A stretch of DNA of 64,000 bases from Thunnus maccoyii (GCF_910596095.1 NC_056552.1:7173111-7237110); one strand, 5' to 3'; shown: positions 40,656 through 54,400, numbered from the stretch's first letter. A program made the numbers and translations. The notes: generated from the sequence alone by a model not told the origin.

Positions 40656-40661
40656 AATAAA
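40656..40661 (+). terminator. Polyadenylation signal, selenoprotein U copy 2
   Basis: AATAAA 35 bases after the SECIS; a second AATAAA occurs near 40679. Confidence 0.7.
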
Positions 40662-40664
40662 CAT

Positions 40665-42116
40665 GATAATTGCTTAAAATAAAGTGGATTTGTTGGAGTC
40701 TTCTGTCATTTAGTAAATGTGAGTTCCCTGCGTGAATAGATTGGAAATATCAGTATCAGTATCTGATAAGAATGACTAACTTTTGTTGTCAGTTGATTTA
40801 CTTTATAGTTGCCCAATCAAACACTCTCAATCAACAACAATCCAGCCAATGGACATGGTCTGAGGGCGGGCCCTAATGCGCGACAGAAATGTCCCAGCCA
40901 GGTGCGCTGAGCTGGTTTGCCCAATATGGACTCTATTAGGCTGAGTACCCGACTCAGCTTCGTTAATTTAGAGAATACGGGATGAATTAACATACAAGGA
41001 ACACTTTTTGGTGTCGCCAAGTTACTTGCGTTTCCTTTCTGTATCTGTTGTCGGGCAGTATTTAAGAAGAACACATGCCTTGTTGTCTGCGGTGTTCTGG
41101 TTTTGAAACGTAAGATGTGTGGTAAGTTGTTTGTCGTTTGTTTGTTATCTTGAGCAATACACTGTATAAAAACTCTACAGTTGCTGTATTGCAAGTATGA
41201 GATGCTGTTTGCGGAATAAGTAGCCGACTGAAGTTGATATAATACAGTGACGTATTGAATAATGACGCAATTAAACGTCATTAAATCTACGTCTTGATAA
41301 TTGTACGCTAAAAGGTAAATTTCACGCATCGGCGCAACCGCAACTTTGCACGCTTTTTAGTGTCGCTGTCCAGGGTGCTGAAGGGCTACTTGAGGCCTGG
41401 GGGAACCCCAAGGTGACGACATGAGGACACACTGTTATCACGGGATAAGTTTAGTGACATGTAACCATGGTATCACACCATGTGACATCCTGACTCTAAG
41501 TGGGTCAGGCCTGAGCTAAATAAACCTATTAAATCCTACTTCTAACCTTACCTGCAATGACAAATACAGTATATCTTTGGGCCTGTCTGTCAATGTCATT
41601 TATGTAATGTGATTTGCTTTCCAAAAGATGAACAATTAATCTTTAATACGTACTTTAGATATGTTGGTGTGTTAAAAAAAATGCTGTATTTGTGTTCCTG
41701 ATGTGATTATTTATACAGAAAGTGTTCATCATTTTTCTCTGAGACTCAGACAGGTGAGAGAGATGCAACATGGGCAGGAATGGACCAAAGTGTGACTCCA
41801 GGAAGCCAAAGGGTCAGCTATCATGTCAAAAAGCAGCCTGCATCGGTTAGTTGGATACGTCCATTTCATTCTACTAGCAAGCTACAAACAAATACCACAT
41901 TATATAGACAATCCAAATGCATGTGTGTGTTTACAGCGCAGCTGTGATCTTCTCTTTATCAAAACTTGAACATCATATAGTTTCAGTATGCAGGGAACAC
42001 AGAGGACAAATTGCCTGAGGATCCCCTTCCTTCTGCTGTATGCTGCTGTAGACTCCTCCACCCGGAGCTGAGCCCCCGGTGGAGCGTGTGTGTGAAAGGG
42101 GACCCTGCCAGCCTCC
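40665..42116. other. Region between selenoprotein U copy 2 and the pdzd7 start codon
   Basis: Holds the probable pdzd7 promoter and 5' UTR. A plausible noncoding exon ends AAGATGTGTG|GTAAGTTG at 41120. The GC-richer bases 40850-40930 could be promoter. No other gene is seen; the minus-strand ORF here has no recognisable domain. Confidence 0.4.
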
Positions 42117-45100
42117 ATGGCTCACTCGTCAGACCCGTCCCGCAGGGAGAAGACCCCCGGGACCCAAGGGTCACACACGGCTACACGCAACCTCTTACGG
42201 AAGAAGGAGCAGCGCCGGCGGGGAATCCGATCCTCCTCACCCATGGGCCGGGTCATCCTCATCAACTCTCCTGTGGATGGTAAGGAGCAGTTGGGCTGCT
42301 TGTGCAGAGCATATTACAATATGTAGACTAAACACTGGCTCATTTTGGTTTATAGGTCAAAGAAGACAAAGAATTGTTGGTATTTCTTTTAGAAATTTGG
42401 GCCTTTATTAGATTTGGTAAGGTGGGAACAGCAAAGATGAGACCAGCTAAGCAGGGTTCTTACATACTTAAAGTTCTGCGTTGTGGCACTCAATGTTTTT
42501 GTCTCATGAGAACATATAAAGAAGGTAGTGAACCTTCAGCAAGCATTAAACTCACAATATGAAACATCTTCATACCAGAGCCCAGACTTCAACAACCAAT
42601 CAAAAAGGAGTCAAATCACACAAACGCCTGAGACAATTACACCATCAATAACTGGTAGATTATATACATAAACTGGGACTAGCAACTCAATATCCATAGA
42701 CTACAATATATTCATTGTATTTTGTTTTCAGGTTACTATTATCTTATGCACTAATCCACCAGGTGTGCATTTGGCAAAATTCAGTCTGATGTTCTCATGA
42801 AACTGATGTATCACAAGCCTTAAATATAACTTTTTCACATCTGTCATTTTAATTATCAAAGGAAGCCTAAAAGCTTAAGAACTCTCAATATCTCAGAAAA
42901 AAAAAGAGAAATTAAGTAAAATAATTACATGGGGATGTCTGCATAATATGAAAATGTTTTGCTACTTATTAAAACAAGTCCTTTTTATTCATATAGCCAC
43001 AAATTACATATTGCCTCTTTACAGTCTCACAACGTCCCCTATCCTTAGACTCTCAAACCCGTATCAACTATCTGACAACCCTCTAAAATAATCTTGAGTC
43101 TCCCTGGTGGGTTTTTCCAAAAGTAGAGAACCACCACTGTAGGTTATGAATGGTCAAATAAGGCAGAGCAGTCAAATACAAGCTTGATTGACCTTATTTA
43201 AATAATTGTGGACAACTGAAAGCTTATTAACACACCATCGTGTGATATTTACAGGCGGAGATGACAGCGAGGACCTCCATACAATCACAGTGGACAAGAG
43301 TGTGGATGGAAAGCTCGGCTTTAGCGTGCGTGGAGGCTCAGAACACGGCCTCAGTATCTTTGTCAGCAAAGTGGAGGATAACAGTACAGCGGGTAAGCTA
43401 GAATACTACAATATGGAAATACAGCCAGGGATGTCATGCGTTGGATTTATGGTGTTGCGTTTGTGCCCAATCGTGTCTCTGTGTTTGTGTACAGAGGAGG
43501 CAGGCCTGCTGGTAGGTGATAAACTGGTGGAGGTGAACGGCATCAGCCTGGAGAGCATCACCATGAGCAGCGCCGTGAAGGTCCTCACAGGCAGCAACAG
43601 GCTGAGGATGGTGGTGAGACGAGTTGGCAAAGTCCCCGGCATCCGCTACTCCAAGGAGAAGACTACTTGGTAAAAAAATAAATAACATTTTTAAATAATT
43701 TAATTATGAGCAACTGTGGTTCAAAAGACAACTAATTTGATTATTGATTAATTGTTTAAGTCATTTTTTTAAGAAAAAATGACAAAGATTTGATGGTTCC
43801 AGGTTGTTAACTGTGAGAACTTGCTGCTTACATTATAATAAATTGAACATTTTGGGGTTTTTGGACAAAACAAGACATTTAATGATGTCACCTTGTGCTC
43901 TACAATATTGTGATGGACATTTTCACTGTTTTTGATGTTTTATAGACCAAACGTTTCATCAATTAATTGTTTAAGTAATTTTTAAGCAAATTGCCTAAGA
44001 TTTGATGGTTCCAGGTTATTACATGTAAGAATTTGCTGTTTTTTGTGGTCTTACATTAAAGTATATTCAACTGAATATCTTTTGGACATTTTCACTGTTT
44101 TATAGACCAAACAATTAATTGATAATGAAAATAATCGTTAGTTGCAGCCCTACAGTAATGTGTCCTCTGCATTTTTTTCAGGGTGGACTTGATACACAGG
44201 CGTATGGTGGTGGAGGAGAGTGGACGGACACCTTCGGAGGCCAGCTCAGGAAGCGCCCTCCAAAGGATCGTCCACCTGTACACCACCTCTGACGACTACT
44301 GCCTGGGCTTCAACATCCGAGGGGGAAAGGAGTTTGGTCTGGGCATCTATGTCTCAAAGTAGGTACATCTGACGTGGAAAACAGGAGATTCTAGATCATG
44401 TTTTTATTCATTTTCTTTGACTGCATTTATTAAGCTGTTTATTATTTCTCCTTCCCCTGTTGTCTTAGACTGGATCCTGGTGGTCTGGCTGAGCAGAATG
44501 GAATCAAAATGGGGGACCAGATCCTGGCTGCCAATGGAGTGAGCTTTGAGGACATCAGTCACAGCAATGCTGTGGAGGTGCTGAAGAGCCACACTCACAT
44601 CATGCTGACCATCAAGGTGAGGAGGAGGATGATGTACAGCTTTTGGCCACAGAGGAAAACAGATGCAAGACGTCACTTGTGTTGTTTGGTTGAGTAGCAT
44701 TGGTCACTGATTCTAAATTTTAACATATTTATGCAAGCTCATCAAGACAAACATCTTGTATCGCTCATTTTTTAACACCTTACTTAAGAGACATTACTAG
44801 AAAACAACTTTTTAGTGTATTTCCAGCTGAAACAGGGCGATGTGGCAGGAGTAAATACAGAGAGAAAGAGAGGAAGTTGTTCAGAAATGTTTTGTGTATA
44901 ACCTTCAGCTGTCACAAATTGAATTTTTTTAATTTAAAATGAACAGAATATATTCATGGTATCTAAAAGAAACAGCATTTTGCCAGTTTTTCATGATCAG
45001 AAAAGTCATTTACAAACACTGTTTTCCAGGAAGTAAAAGTAAACAGACTTGACAGAAAAATAATAAAATTCTATAATCTTTTGTCATTTGTCAGAATATA

Positions 45101-48100
45101 GTAAAAGTGTGAGTTATGGAGAATTAGTTTAAAAGATGAAAAGATACCGGGAGCCTTTATCTTATATAACATTGTCAGTAGAAGTAAAGTTGTCTCCAGT
45201 TGAATGTGGGGATGTTTGGTGTTAGCGACAAGCTGAAGAGAGTGTATCACCTTCCATAATGACTCTTTGTTACTAGGAAGCATGTTGCTTCTTTCATTGC
45301 TGCCTCAGTTAAATAACCTGACGTGCATTAACTTTCTGACCTGCTTCCTACCTTTCATCTTTAATTCGGTCACCCACGAAAACCAACTACACACTCCATG
45401 AGCGGCGTCACCACACAGTCGATGTAGCAGCAGTTCATGTGTGTGTGTTTGTGTGTTTCTGTGTGTGTGTGTGTGTGTGTGTGGCAGAGCCGACAGCTGG
45501 CATGCAGTCGTAATATTCCTCGCTCACTTTACTTGTAGGAGCTTGGGTTTCGCGCTGTGAAAAATAGCCAGGCCGTGTGCATTATTCACCAGGCAGCTGG
45601 GATCAGGTGCTGATCAAAGCATAGAGATGTGTTTTGTGCAAGTTTAGTTTCGGGATCCCTCGTCTTTGCCCCGTGGAAACTGAAACACTAGAATTAGAAA
45701 GCATCCCATCTATCGAAGGTTACTAGAAAGTCAGGAAGAGAAATGTGTTTCTGTTTGAAAAGGATAAGAGTTTTAAGCTTGTGGGTCTCTGTGTGGTTCT
45801 AGGGTTACTCTTTATCAAATATAGTGATCCCATAAAAGTTTCAAGGTCTCTGCTGTATCTCATTTGCATATCTGTGGCCATATCTTCACAGGAAGCAGGA
45901 CGATACCCTGCTTATAAGGAGATGGTGGCAGAATACAGATGGCTCAATAAGTGTATGTATCTGTCTTTCAAATGTCTCATTATCTGGAAAGTTGCAAGAC
46001 TGTGGAGTCTTTAGATAAAAATATGTCTTTCTGTTTGTGTTTTTAGTCTTTGATGGTCTATCTGTAAATATGTGAAGAACAAGGGACACTCATTAATATA
46101 TTTAGATAAATTAGAGTTGGATGATCTCTTGTTTTCTTCCTTAGTGGCCAATGGCACTCAGAAATCTTCTTCCCAGGGTTCAGACTCAAACTCCTCAGCC
46201 TCTTCTCTGTCATCTGGGACTCCGGTCAGCTCTCTGAGCGGCCTCTCTCAGGTCATGTTCCCCCCCAGCCTGTCATTTGGCTCAGACATGGTGGATGTCT
46301 GCATCTCCACTGAGGACCAGAGGTCAGGGTCAGCTGGTTTATATTTTTACTTCGATTTCCCCATTTTTGGGTGATTCGTCAAGAAATATTAGGCCTATAC
46401 AACATAGAATTTTACAGAATGTTTCACTTTCTTGGGCCTTTTAGAATAGTCTGTTTACAATGCAGACACTTCAGGTTTTAAAATCAACATGTGTACACTT
46501 ACAGACTAGACCAGACATGATCATGGTGGTTTGTTTGTCCAGATCTGAGTCCGAACGCACTGAGACCGCCATCCAGACGGACCTTCCTTCTCAAAGGACG
46601 GGTGCAGACACCACTCGCAGCCTGGGACGCACCACTCTGCTCAAAGACACGGTGATCCGTGGAGAGGAGGGCAGGGGGAGGAAAGAGTCCCCAAAGACCG
46701 CTGTGCTGCTGGCTCTCAGCAGACCAAGCCGACCCATTAGCCGCTCACAGAGCCAAGTCACTGTGGCAGGTGAGGCTGCGTGAAAGTGGATGAGCGTACT
46801 AGAAAGTTCATGAATTACATAAATGACCTGCTGTTGCTACCCAAACATAGAGATCAAGCAGGAGAAAGGGAAGAAGCAGAAATGGAAGGACCCCGAGGAG
46901 AAGAGCACCCTACAGCGCTCAAAGACCTTCGTCAACTTGCTGTTCAGGGGTGGACGCAAGAAAGACCCTTCCAGGGGGCGCTCCAAGTCCCCGTCCATAG
47001 ACAAGGCCAGCAAAGGTAGTTGTATGTTTGCATCCTCAAATGATTTAAAGAATTTTTCCTCTCTGGGTGATTTAATTTACTTATATTAGTATAATATTAA
47101 AACTTGAAGACTAAGTGGTCCAGGTGACATGTGTCATATGATCCAGCTCTGAATCTCTCCTGTAATGTCTCCAGAGGGACGACAGCTCAGTGCGATGCCA
47201 AATTCAGAGATGCTTGGAGTGGTGGAGGGCATGGCCTGCAGGCTGCTGACGGAGGAGGAGGTGGCTGCTGTGATGAACATGTGCCAGAGGGTAAGGAGCT
47301 TTGTTCACAGCTGTAGACAGACTGAGACGGTGTAGTTTTTAGATGTTGCCACAGACGTGGTTTCCATATCGTCTGTATCACCTTAAAGGATGGTGACTGG
47401 TGATATTCTGTTTTTCTCTAATTGTCAAAAAGTTCCATGAAAAGACCAAAACCATAAATTAATTGATCCTATGAACAAGTACGATGGTCTGTAAAATGTC
47501 AGAAATGGTGAAAAATGTCTATCACTGTTTCCCAAAGCCTGAGATGCAACCTCAAATGTCTTATATTGTCCTGACCAACAGTCCACAACCCAAAGATATT
47601 CCATTTACTATCATAGAAGAAAATTTTCACATTTCAGAAGCTGGTACCAGATAATTTTGGCATATTTTTCTTAAAAAACTAACTCAAAGCAATTAATCAT
47701 CAAATCAAATCATCAAAATAGTTGCTAGGAAACCTGATATCTTTTTCCTTTGTGCCATGGAGCTCCATTGTTGTCTGAAAACTATTAAATGTGCATTAAT
47801 GAGCCAAATATTCAGTAGAGCAGCAAATCTACTGCTGAAAATCAATCCCAATAAATGCACTCATTTACTCCTGTCAAAGAATTAAAAATTGAAACCATAT
47901 AACTGTGAGCCGTTTTGAAGATTTATGTCTTCGGTAGGAACTAACTGGCTTAGGGTCGAGCACCACAGGCATGCTGGGGAAGTACTGACCAACAGACTAA
48001 CGTGCAGTTGTTGGTTTTGGTCTTTTTATGTGATTTGTTGACAATAAGTTGACAAAAAGAAAAACATAGGATATAGCCAGCCTATCCTTTTAAAGGACTG

Positions 48101-51100
48101 TTAAATTATACATATTTGAGGTCTATTAATCTGTTTGTCGCAGTATGATAAGCCTAAACTTCCCTGTAAGTGTTGGAATCTGTTCAAATTCAGCTTTTAC
48201 TGCCCCATGAAGGAGTCTTTATGTTTACAGTATTTATCTCACTTTAGAACATGTCACATTTCACAAGTTCAAGTAACTAGTCATCAGTCACTGTCATCTG
48301 TATAATAAATGGCTGATTTGATTGTTACTCATACAGTATGTGGCTGAACGGTCAGTGGAGAACCTGATACGCCACCTGCTGGCTGTGCTGGACAGGCCTG
48401 AAAAACTGCTCCTGCTGAGGGAGATCAGGTAAGCAAGAGAGAGGGTAACAAAACGGGGAATGATTTTAAACTTAACAACTAACAGACCTAACTTAAGTTT
48501 TCAAAAACCTACTTTGATACTATTGATTGATTGATTTAAAGACAGTTTCTTCATATATCTAACATCAACTTGATATTGCTGCTGATATATATATACACAC
48601 ACATTTATATCATGAAGTTTTCTTTTGTGCTTGCATATAGAAGTGGGTAAACTCTATTCAATGGCCCATATTTAAATCCAAATCCGCTGTGTGTGTGTGA
48701 AGGTGGCAGTCTGAAGTGGAAAACAGTGGAATTACAAAAGCTGCCAGAAGGGGATTAAGGATTTCTCAGGATAATCATCTCAAACCCAATTGTTACACAA
48801 AAAGATACAGAGGACTAATTAAAAACGTTTTGTAATGTAACACAATAAGGAAAAATGACTCAGCGTTTTTCCATGTTTCACAGAATGCTGCTTGCTCCCT
48901 CTGACCTGGCTGTATTCAATAACATGGTGACGCCTGTTGAAGTGGAGGCCTACGATATCCTCAAGTATCGCTCAGGTGTGTTTGATACGTGCAAAATTTG
49001 TTTAGAATCAGTGCGAACATGTGCAAAAAAAGATGAATTTGTCGCAGCAACTAACAAACATACAACACAAATCAGTTCTTTGTTGTTCCAGTCATGCTGC
49101 GTTCTGTAAAGTTGAATTTGTCCTCATTCCTCTCTTTTTTTGTATTGTAGTCCGAACTCCTCCTCTTCGCTCTCCCATGTCTGGTCGAGCACCCAAACGA
49201 CGCCTTATCACTCCCATCCCAGGTTGGTACCTTTCACGTCCTTTTAGATATAAATGTTGCATGTAATGTGCCTTGAAAAATAAAAATCTCAGATTTTCTT
49301 AGGTCTATTTATTTTGTTTTATCTTTATTTAACCTTCACTTAACCAGGAAGTCTCTTGATACACATTATCTCTTCTTACAAGGGAGACCTGACCAAAATG
49401 GAAATGTACAATAGGTGTCACAAAGTTACATAAAAACACATTAATTTACAACAATCACATCTTATGGTTTAAAAAGGTGGTTTAGATGTTTTCTGTGTAG
49501 TATTTTTTCTTAAAATTGATTATCAGTGGAGCGCCCTGGTAGCCAAATGGTTACTAAACATGCCACATAACTGCAACGTCCCCAGCTCCATTCTCCTTGC
49601 TTCCTGTCTGCCTCTTCACTGCCCACCATCCAATCAAGGCAAAAATGTGCAAAATATTTGATTAATAAGGGAGCAACATGTGTTCTGAGGTAGATGCCTT
49701 CCCATATCTGCCAAGAAAAGAAAAAAAAATACATTAAAAAATATAAATACTATAAAAATTTAGTATCGCATGATTTCAACTTGTTCAAAATGTTGACATA
49801 GTATCTCATGATTTTTAATTCAATATCAGTTTACTATGAGTATTTTTATTTTCATCATATATAATTTTCCATCTGTTTTTGCTTTCTCCATACATCCCAT
49901 TATGTCGTGAGCTCTTTGAACCCATAGCTTGTGTTTTTAAGTGCACAGAACATGAAAAAAGCTGCTGATTATGACCGGTGTGCTCATTCCAGATTACAGG
50001 GGAGGCTTTGAGCTCCACAGTGCTGAGGAGGTGGAGAAGGAGAGCCACCTACTGGGAGAGCTGGAGAAGCTCAGTCTGTCTGGGCCACGAGTGTCCAGGG
50101 AGAGGCCCCACACCTCCAGATCTTTCACCCCGCTGCTGGACATACCTGTGGACGGATATAACACAGACCCCAGAGACGTCAAACCCTCCTCTGCCAGCCC
50201 CATGCTCCCCAACTGGTTACTCGCCCGCAGCGATGACTCCCGCCCTCCTCTCCGGACAGACATCGGCACGATCCGCTCCGTCCACTTTGACGAGGTTTCA
50301 CTGCACTCGACTTCAGACAAGGGGAACACAGCCTCAGACAGAGGAAGGACCCCGTTTAAAAACGGCCACTCAAAAGGCAAAAATGAGAAAAGTGGAGACA
50401 GAAGTAAAGAAGCTGTGTTCACGCTGCAGAGCGCCCCACGCAGGAGTCGACCGTTGTTGTCGCAGGTGTTCAGTTCAAGTTCAGACCAAGTTAGAAGTGG
50501 ACACATGAACGGCCATCAGGCTTCCTCTGAGAACGGAGTCAACGGCTCTGACCCTGAACAGGAGTATGAACTCAAGGCTGTCAGCATCTCCAAGACCAAA
50601 CAGTCCCTGGGTAAATGAGTTTGATTAGGTTTGATTAAATTTTTGGCAGTCAGAATCATATTATAAATTGATACAATTTGTCAATATTTAAGCTACAAAA
50701 TATATTTTTTTACTTACCTCAAGAGGAATGTAAACATGCAGATAGTTTTATATTCTCAGTGTGGTTTTTCACAGCACTGAAAAATTACATTGAAATAATT
50801 TCAGCAGCATTGTGTCTTTCTAAAAATGTCACGATTATTCAGGAAAGTCCACAGAAGACTTTGAACTGGAACTACTTTGTACAGAGTAAATTCCTACTAA
50901 ACCTGTTCACATTGAGATCTGTGGATTATCAGGGACACCGTTTCTGGAAAGACACTTTTTTAAATGTGGATTTTCAGTGCTGATGTGGAAATTTCAAAGA
51001 TAGATTTCTCAAAACCTGGGCAAATCAAACCAAAACTATCAAAATGTATGTTCTAAATAAAGGGAATGGTAGTTACAGTACATTAAATAGGTGTTTAATT

Positions 51101-51486
51101 TCATATTATGCCTAAAATGTTTACTTTAGGCATCAGCATATCTGGTGGGATGGAGTCAAAGATCCAACCGGTGGTGAAGATTGAGAAGATCTTTCCTGGA
51201 GGAGCCGCCTCCACCTGTGAAGTGCTCAAGGTAACACGACAGTAATTGACACACACACAGAAGTAGAGAAGATGTACGCAGGTTTGTATCTGTTACCGTG
51301 TCTGACTTGAACCTCATGTACCATATCACTCTGTGTCTCCAGGCTGGATTTGAGTTGGTGTCCGTGGACGGAGTCTCGCTGCATGGAGTTACCCATCAGC
51401 ATGCTGTCGACATCATCCGAAAAGCCTTCAGCAATAAGGCCAAAGACCCCATGGTGTTTGTGGTCAGAGTCCCCAAAGACCTTTGA
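42117..51486 (+). CDS. pdzd7: PDZ domain-containing protein 7 (Usher-network scaffold)
   Basis: Scaffold of hair-cell stereocilia ankle links and the photoreceptor periciliary complex; family partners are usherin, ADGRV1 and whirlin. Exons 42117-42279, 43255-43392, 43495-43669, 44182-44358, 44469-44616, 45892-45952, 46145-46322, 46543-46769, 46851-47015, 47175-47290, 48337-48428, 48884-48975, 49151-49222, 49993-50610, 51130-51230, 51343-51486 give 2667 nt, 888 residues, in phase throughout. The N-terminus [20 protein letters not shown] and [11 protein letters not shown] match human PDZD7. PDZ1 is about residues 62-150 ([20 protein letters not shown]), PDZ2 190-268 ([20 protein letters not shown]), a harmonin-N-like helical region 480-577 ([20 protein letters not shown]), and PDZ3 806-886 ([20 protein letters not shown]). 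Between them are [14 protein letters not shown]-like and [18 protein letters not shown] motifs shared with the human protein. It ends VPKDL right after PDZ3, without the proline-rich extension of human PDZD7. Teleosts have two co-orthologs; which one this is remains open. Confidence 0.95.
43735..44155. repeat. Interspersed repeat with an internal direct duplication
   Basis: Two roughly 200-base units in the same orientation share AATTGTTTAAGT, AAGATTTGATGGTTCCAGGTT, ACATTTTCACTG and TTTTATAGACCAAAC. The end GATAATGAAAATAATCGTTAG then TTGCAGCCCTA is the signature of an abundant percomorph repeat. It is in the pdzd7 intron before PDZ2. Confidence 0.7.
45438..45483 (+). repeat. (GT)n microsatellite
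   Basis: Imperfect then perfect GT dinucleotide run in the 1.3-kb pdzd7 intron 44617-45891. Nothing else is recognised in that intron. Confidence 0.85.
47425..47720 (+). repeat. Copy of the percomorph CAACTAACGATTATTTTC-type repeat
   Basis: Contains CTGACCAACAGTCCACAACCC, AAAGATATTCCATTTACTATC, CATAGAAGAAAATT and CAATTAATCATCAAATC. These correspond to blocks at 56090-56380 and 63410-63560, so three copies of one family lie in the window. Located in the pdzd7 intron 47291-48336. Confidence 0.65.
49312..49400 (+). repeat. Short dispersed repeat (TTTATTTAACC ... AGGGAGACCTG)
   Basis: The TTATTTAACCTTCACTTAAC-CAGGAAGTCTC core followed by ACAAGGGAGACCTGACCAA matches a dispersed vertebrate/teleost element known by memory. 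It lies in the pdzd7 intron 49223-49992. Confidence 0.5.
49527..49737 (+). mobile_element. tRNA-derived SINE
   Basis: Starts near GAGCGCCCTGGTAGCC. A degenerate A box is at about 49538-49553 (GGTAGCCAAATGGTTA) and a degraded B box at about 49578-49590. Then comes the TTCCTGTCTGCCTCTTCACTG body and a 3' end AAGGCAAAAATG, followed by an A-rich stretch. This is the common percomorph SINE layout. The eroded B box shows it is an old copy, not a tRNA gene. Confidence 0.75.
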
Positions 51487-54400
51487 AAAGACACTGAAAA
51501 CACTCCTGAAAATCCTTAAAATAGAAAAATGCCCTGTGATTGTCAGCCACTGTGATTAACAGTGAGACAGCAGATGTGCTCTGACATCAGGTGCGTGATT
51601 TTGCCATTTAAATTAAAGTTAGGACTCATGACTTGGACTGGACAACAAAAAAGTGGCCTTAAGGCAGCAGGTCACAGGACTTGAGGATTAAGCACATGAA
51701 CACAGTGAGTTTATAAGAGGAATATTATCCCAAAAATACTCATAGTAAACCAACATTTACAGTTCATTAAATTTTTGTGCCCACAAAGCCTCATATCATG
51801 GAAAATGGTGCCCCTGGTGCCTTCGTATATCACTTTATCACAAACCAGGAGCCAACAATTGATAAGGACATGATTTTCTTTTTACATGTTGTGTCGTATT
51901 AACTGTGTAAATTCTTAAACTACACATAAGTAGATAAGTCATGGATCAACAGTGTATGTCTGTGCATCTGAATTTTTAAAATGTGCTGGCTGACAAACTG
52001 CAAACTGTAGCTTGAGTGCCTTTAAAAGCCCTGAACATGTAAAATAGTTGTCACGTTGGCTTGAAAACATACTTTTGACCTGAAGAGGGCAGACATGTGA
52101 CATTTCTGTACTTGGCAGCAGAGAGACAGTTTGAATAATCCTGATGTCCCACAAACCACCAAACTTAAAACATCACCTATATATGTAAAATGAGATGATT
52201 ACTGTAGAATAAATAATCCAGGTTGCCATTGGTAAGAATTAAACGCCAGCTCAAATAAAACTGTTATGTCCCTGGTGAGTATACTAAACCTGACAAAAAT
52301 AAACTTATTTCTGCAACAACTCAAAGGCAAACATACACTATAAAGCCTTCAAATGTATATAATTTGGTGCAACAATTAAATTAAAGGAGAAAATTAAACC
52401 ACTATAAGATTTGCAGACTTGGGAAGCAGCTGAACTCTGGACAGAAAAATCTCAAGTGTTCATAATACGAAATGACACAGCTATTACATTTTGTCTTTTT
52501 TTAATTAAAAACATAGTAGGTTTGTTCAAGAAATGTACAGCATGAAAATATACATTTAATGTCTTCATACAAATATTGTGGATTATAAAATTATACTGAG
52601 GAACCAGAACAAACATCCACACGTACGTTAATATACAGGAACTGTACTGGAGGAGCAAAATATAATGTGCGACATTGCTTTGGTCTATTCACAGTGGCTA
52701 TGTTTTTTATTTTTTTGAGATTAACAGACATCTCTGGAAGAAAACTTACACTTTATCATGTATGATTTGTCAGTATCTAGGGGGTTATTTACAGTGGATG
52801 ATGATTCAATCAGCAGTAATAGAAGAAAAAGTGTCTTCTGGTGGGTAATGAGTGTGCCTTTGAACTGTACAGGGAAGTAAATACACATCAAACACATCCT
52901 ATCCTTTTAAAAAGATTGTTGGAAATGGAGTAGTTTGACTTTACACCAAAACACCTATCATTCAGTGCATGATTTTCCCTCTTTTAGTGATGTAATACAC
53001 ACATCTCAGTAATGCATCACAGCAATCAAAGAGAAACAGTATTTTCTCTAAATATCAGATACAAGAACAGTCGTGGTTGTGCTTTAGTAACGACACTTTT
53101 CTGAAATTGTATGTACATTTCATTACTTCCAACAGCAAAGGGTTGGATATATATACCATGAGATGATGCACATTTGTCATACCGTTTAAGAAGTGGTAGT
53201 TATCCCTTTTAATATCTCTGGGTAAGTCAGACCAACTGTCCACACATCTTTCTTGTTCTACAGCTTAATCCTAAAAAACTGTAACTCTGTACAATGTTTT
53301 AAGCCTCGTTCGGCTCTTCGTCAGACACCTGACCAGGTACATGAGGAGCTAATTAGGGTTCAAAGTGTTGTACGTTTCTGATCGTAACTAAGTAGAAGTT
53401 TTAAAAAGGGAGCAGTGACAGAAATCCGGACTGCTTTATGGCAACATGATTTTGGCATCAATGTGATCAAGTTTCTTCATTTGCTGGATATTCAGTTTGC
53501 TGTATTAACCAAAAACAGACTTTATTTTATCCTTAAATAACATCTTAATCACAATATACCAGTATATTAATGCTGCCATATATCATGTCAGAAGATTTTA
53601 GCCACATCACCCTCTTCTACATGACAGGAAAAGTGATGTAATTCAATCAGACAACAGTTTGACGAAGCTTTTCGGGAATACTTAATTTTACAGATTCTTT
53701 AATTTTATACTAATTTCCTGGAAATTTTCAAGTTTTTTTTTTGTAATTTAATTTATAATTTGCAAGTTATTTAACCGTTCCCAGACATTCCCCCATGAGC
53801 AAGCACTTGGCGATAACAGCAAGGAAAAAGTCCCCTTTACCGGGAAGAAACATTTATCAGAACCAGGCTCTTGGTGGGCAGCCATCTGCCTAATTCATAA
53901 GACATTTCTTTAAAAGTAATTATAGTTTTCAAGTAACAACTTTATATGCTAATATGTAGTTTGACAAACAAAACTACACACTCAAAACCAAGTATTTTCT
54001 GTCTGTTAAAGAGTTGTTAAGAGTCTCATTTATTAGAGTTTTTGCAAATTAACAATTATTTATGAGTTAGGGTTATTTATGAACCCAAATATGATGAAAC
54101 TAAACCAACTTAACACTTTTTTCAGTTTTTGTTTATAATCATTTCTACCAAATTGCAACAATCTCTCTGTAAAATGTCCTAAAAATTTAACCATTAAAAT
54201 TTCCAGGAAATTAATATAAAATTGACCTGTAAAATGAAACTATACCAACTTTGTGTGTGTGTGTGCAGGAAGGGGAAGCCGATATGGCTTATATGTGCAC
54301 TGGATGTAAGGTGTTAAGGTAGCATTTGTTCCAGCTGTTATTGTGTTTAATTACATTAGACTGTACAGATGTTCATGATCATTTTTCCACCTTTAATACA

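Noticed and set aside
40817-41329. 170-codon minus-strand ORF between the selenoprotein and pdzd7 genes
   Set aside because: No recognisable domain, and it overlaps the likely pdzd7 promoter and first exon.
49527-49600. tRNA gene
   Set aside because: The A and B boxes are degenerate and no cloverleaf forms. The downstream body and A-rich end mark it as a SINE.
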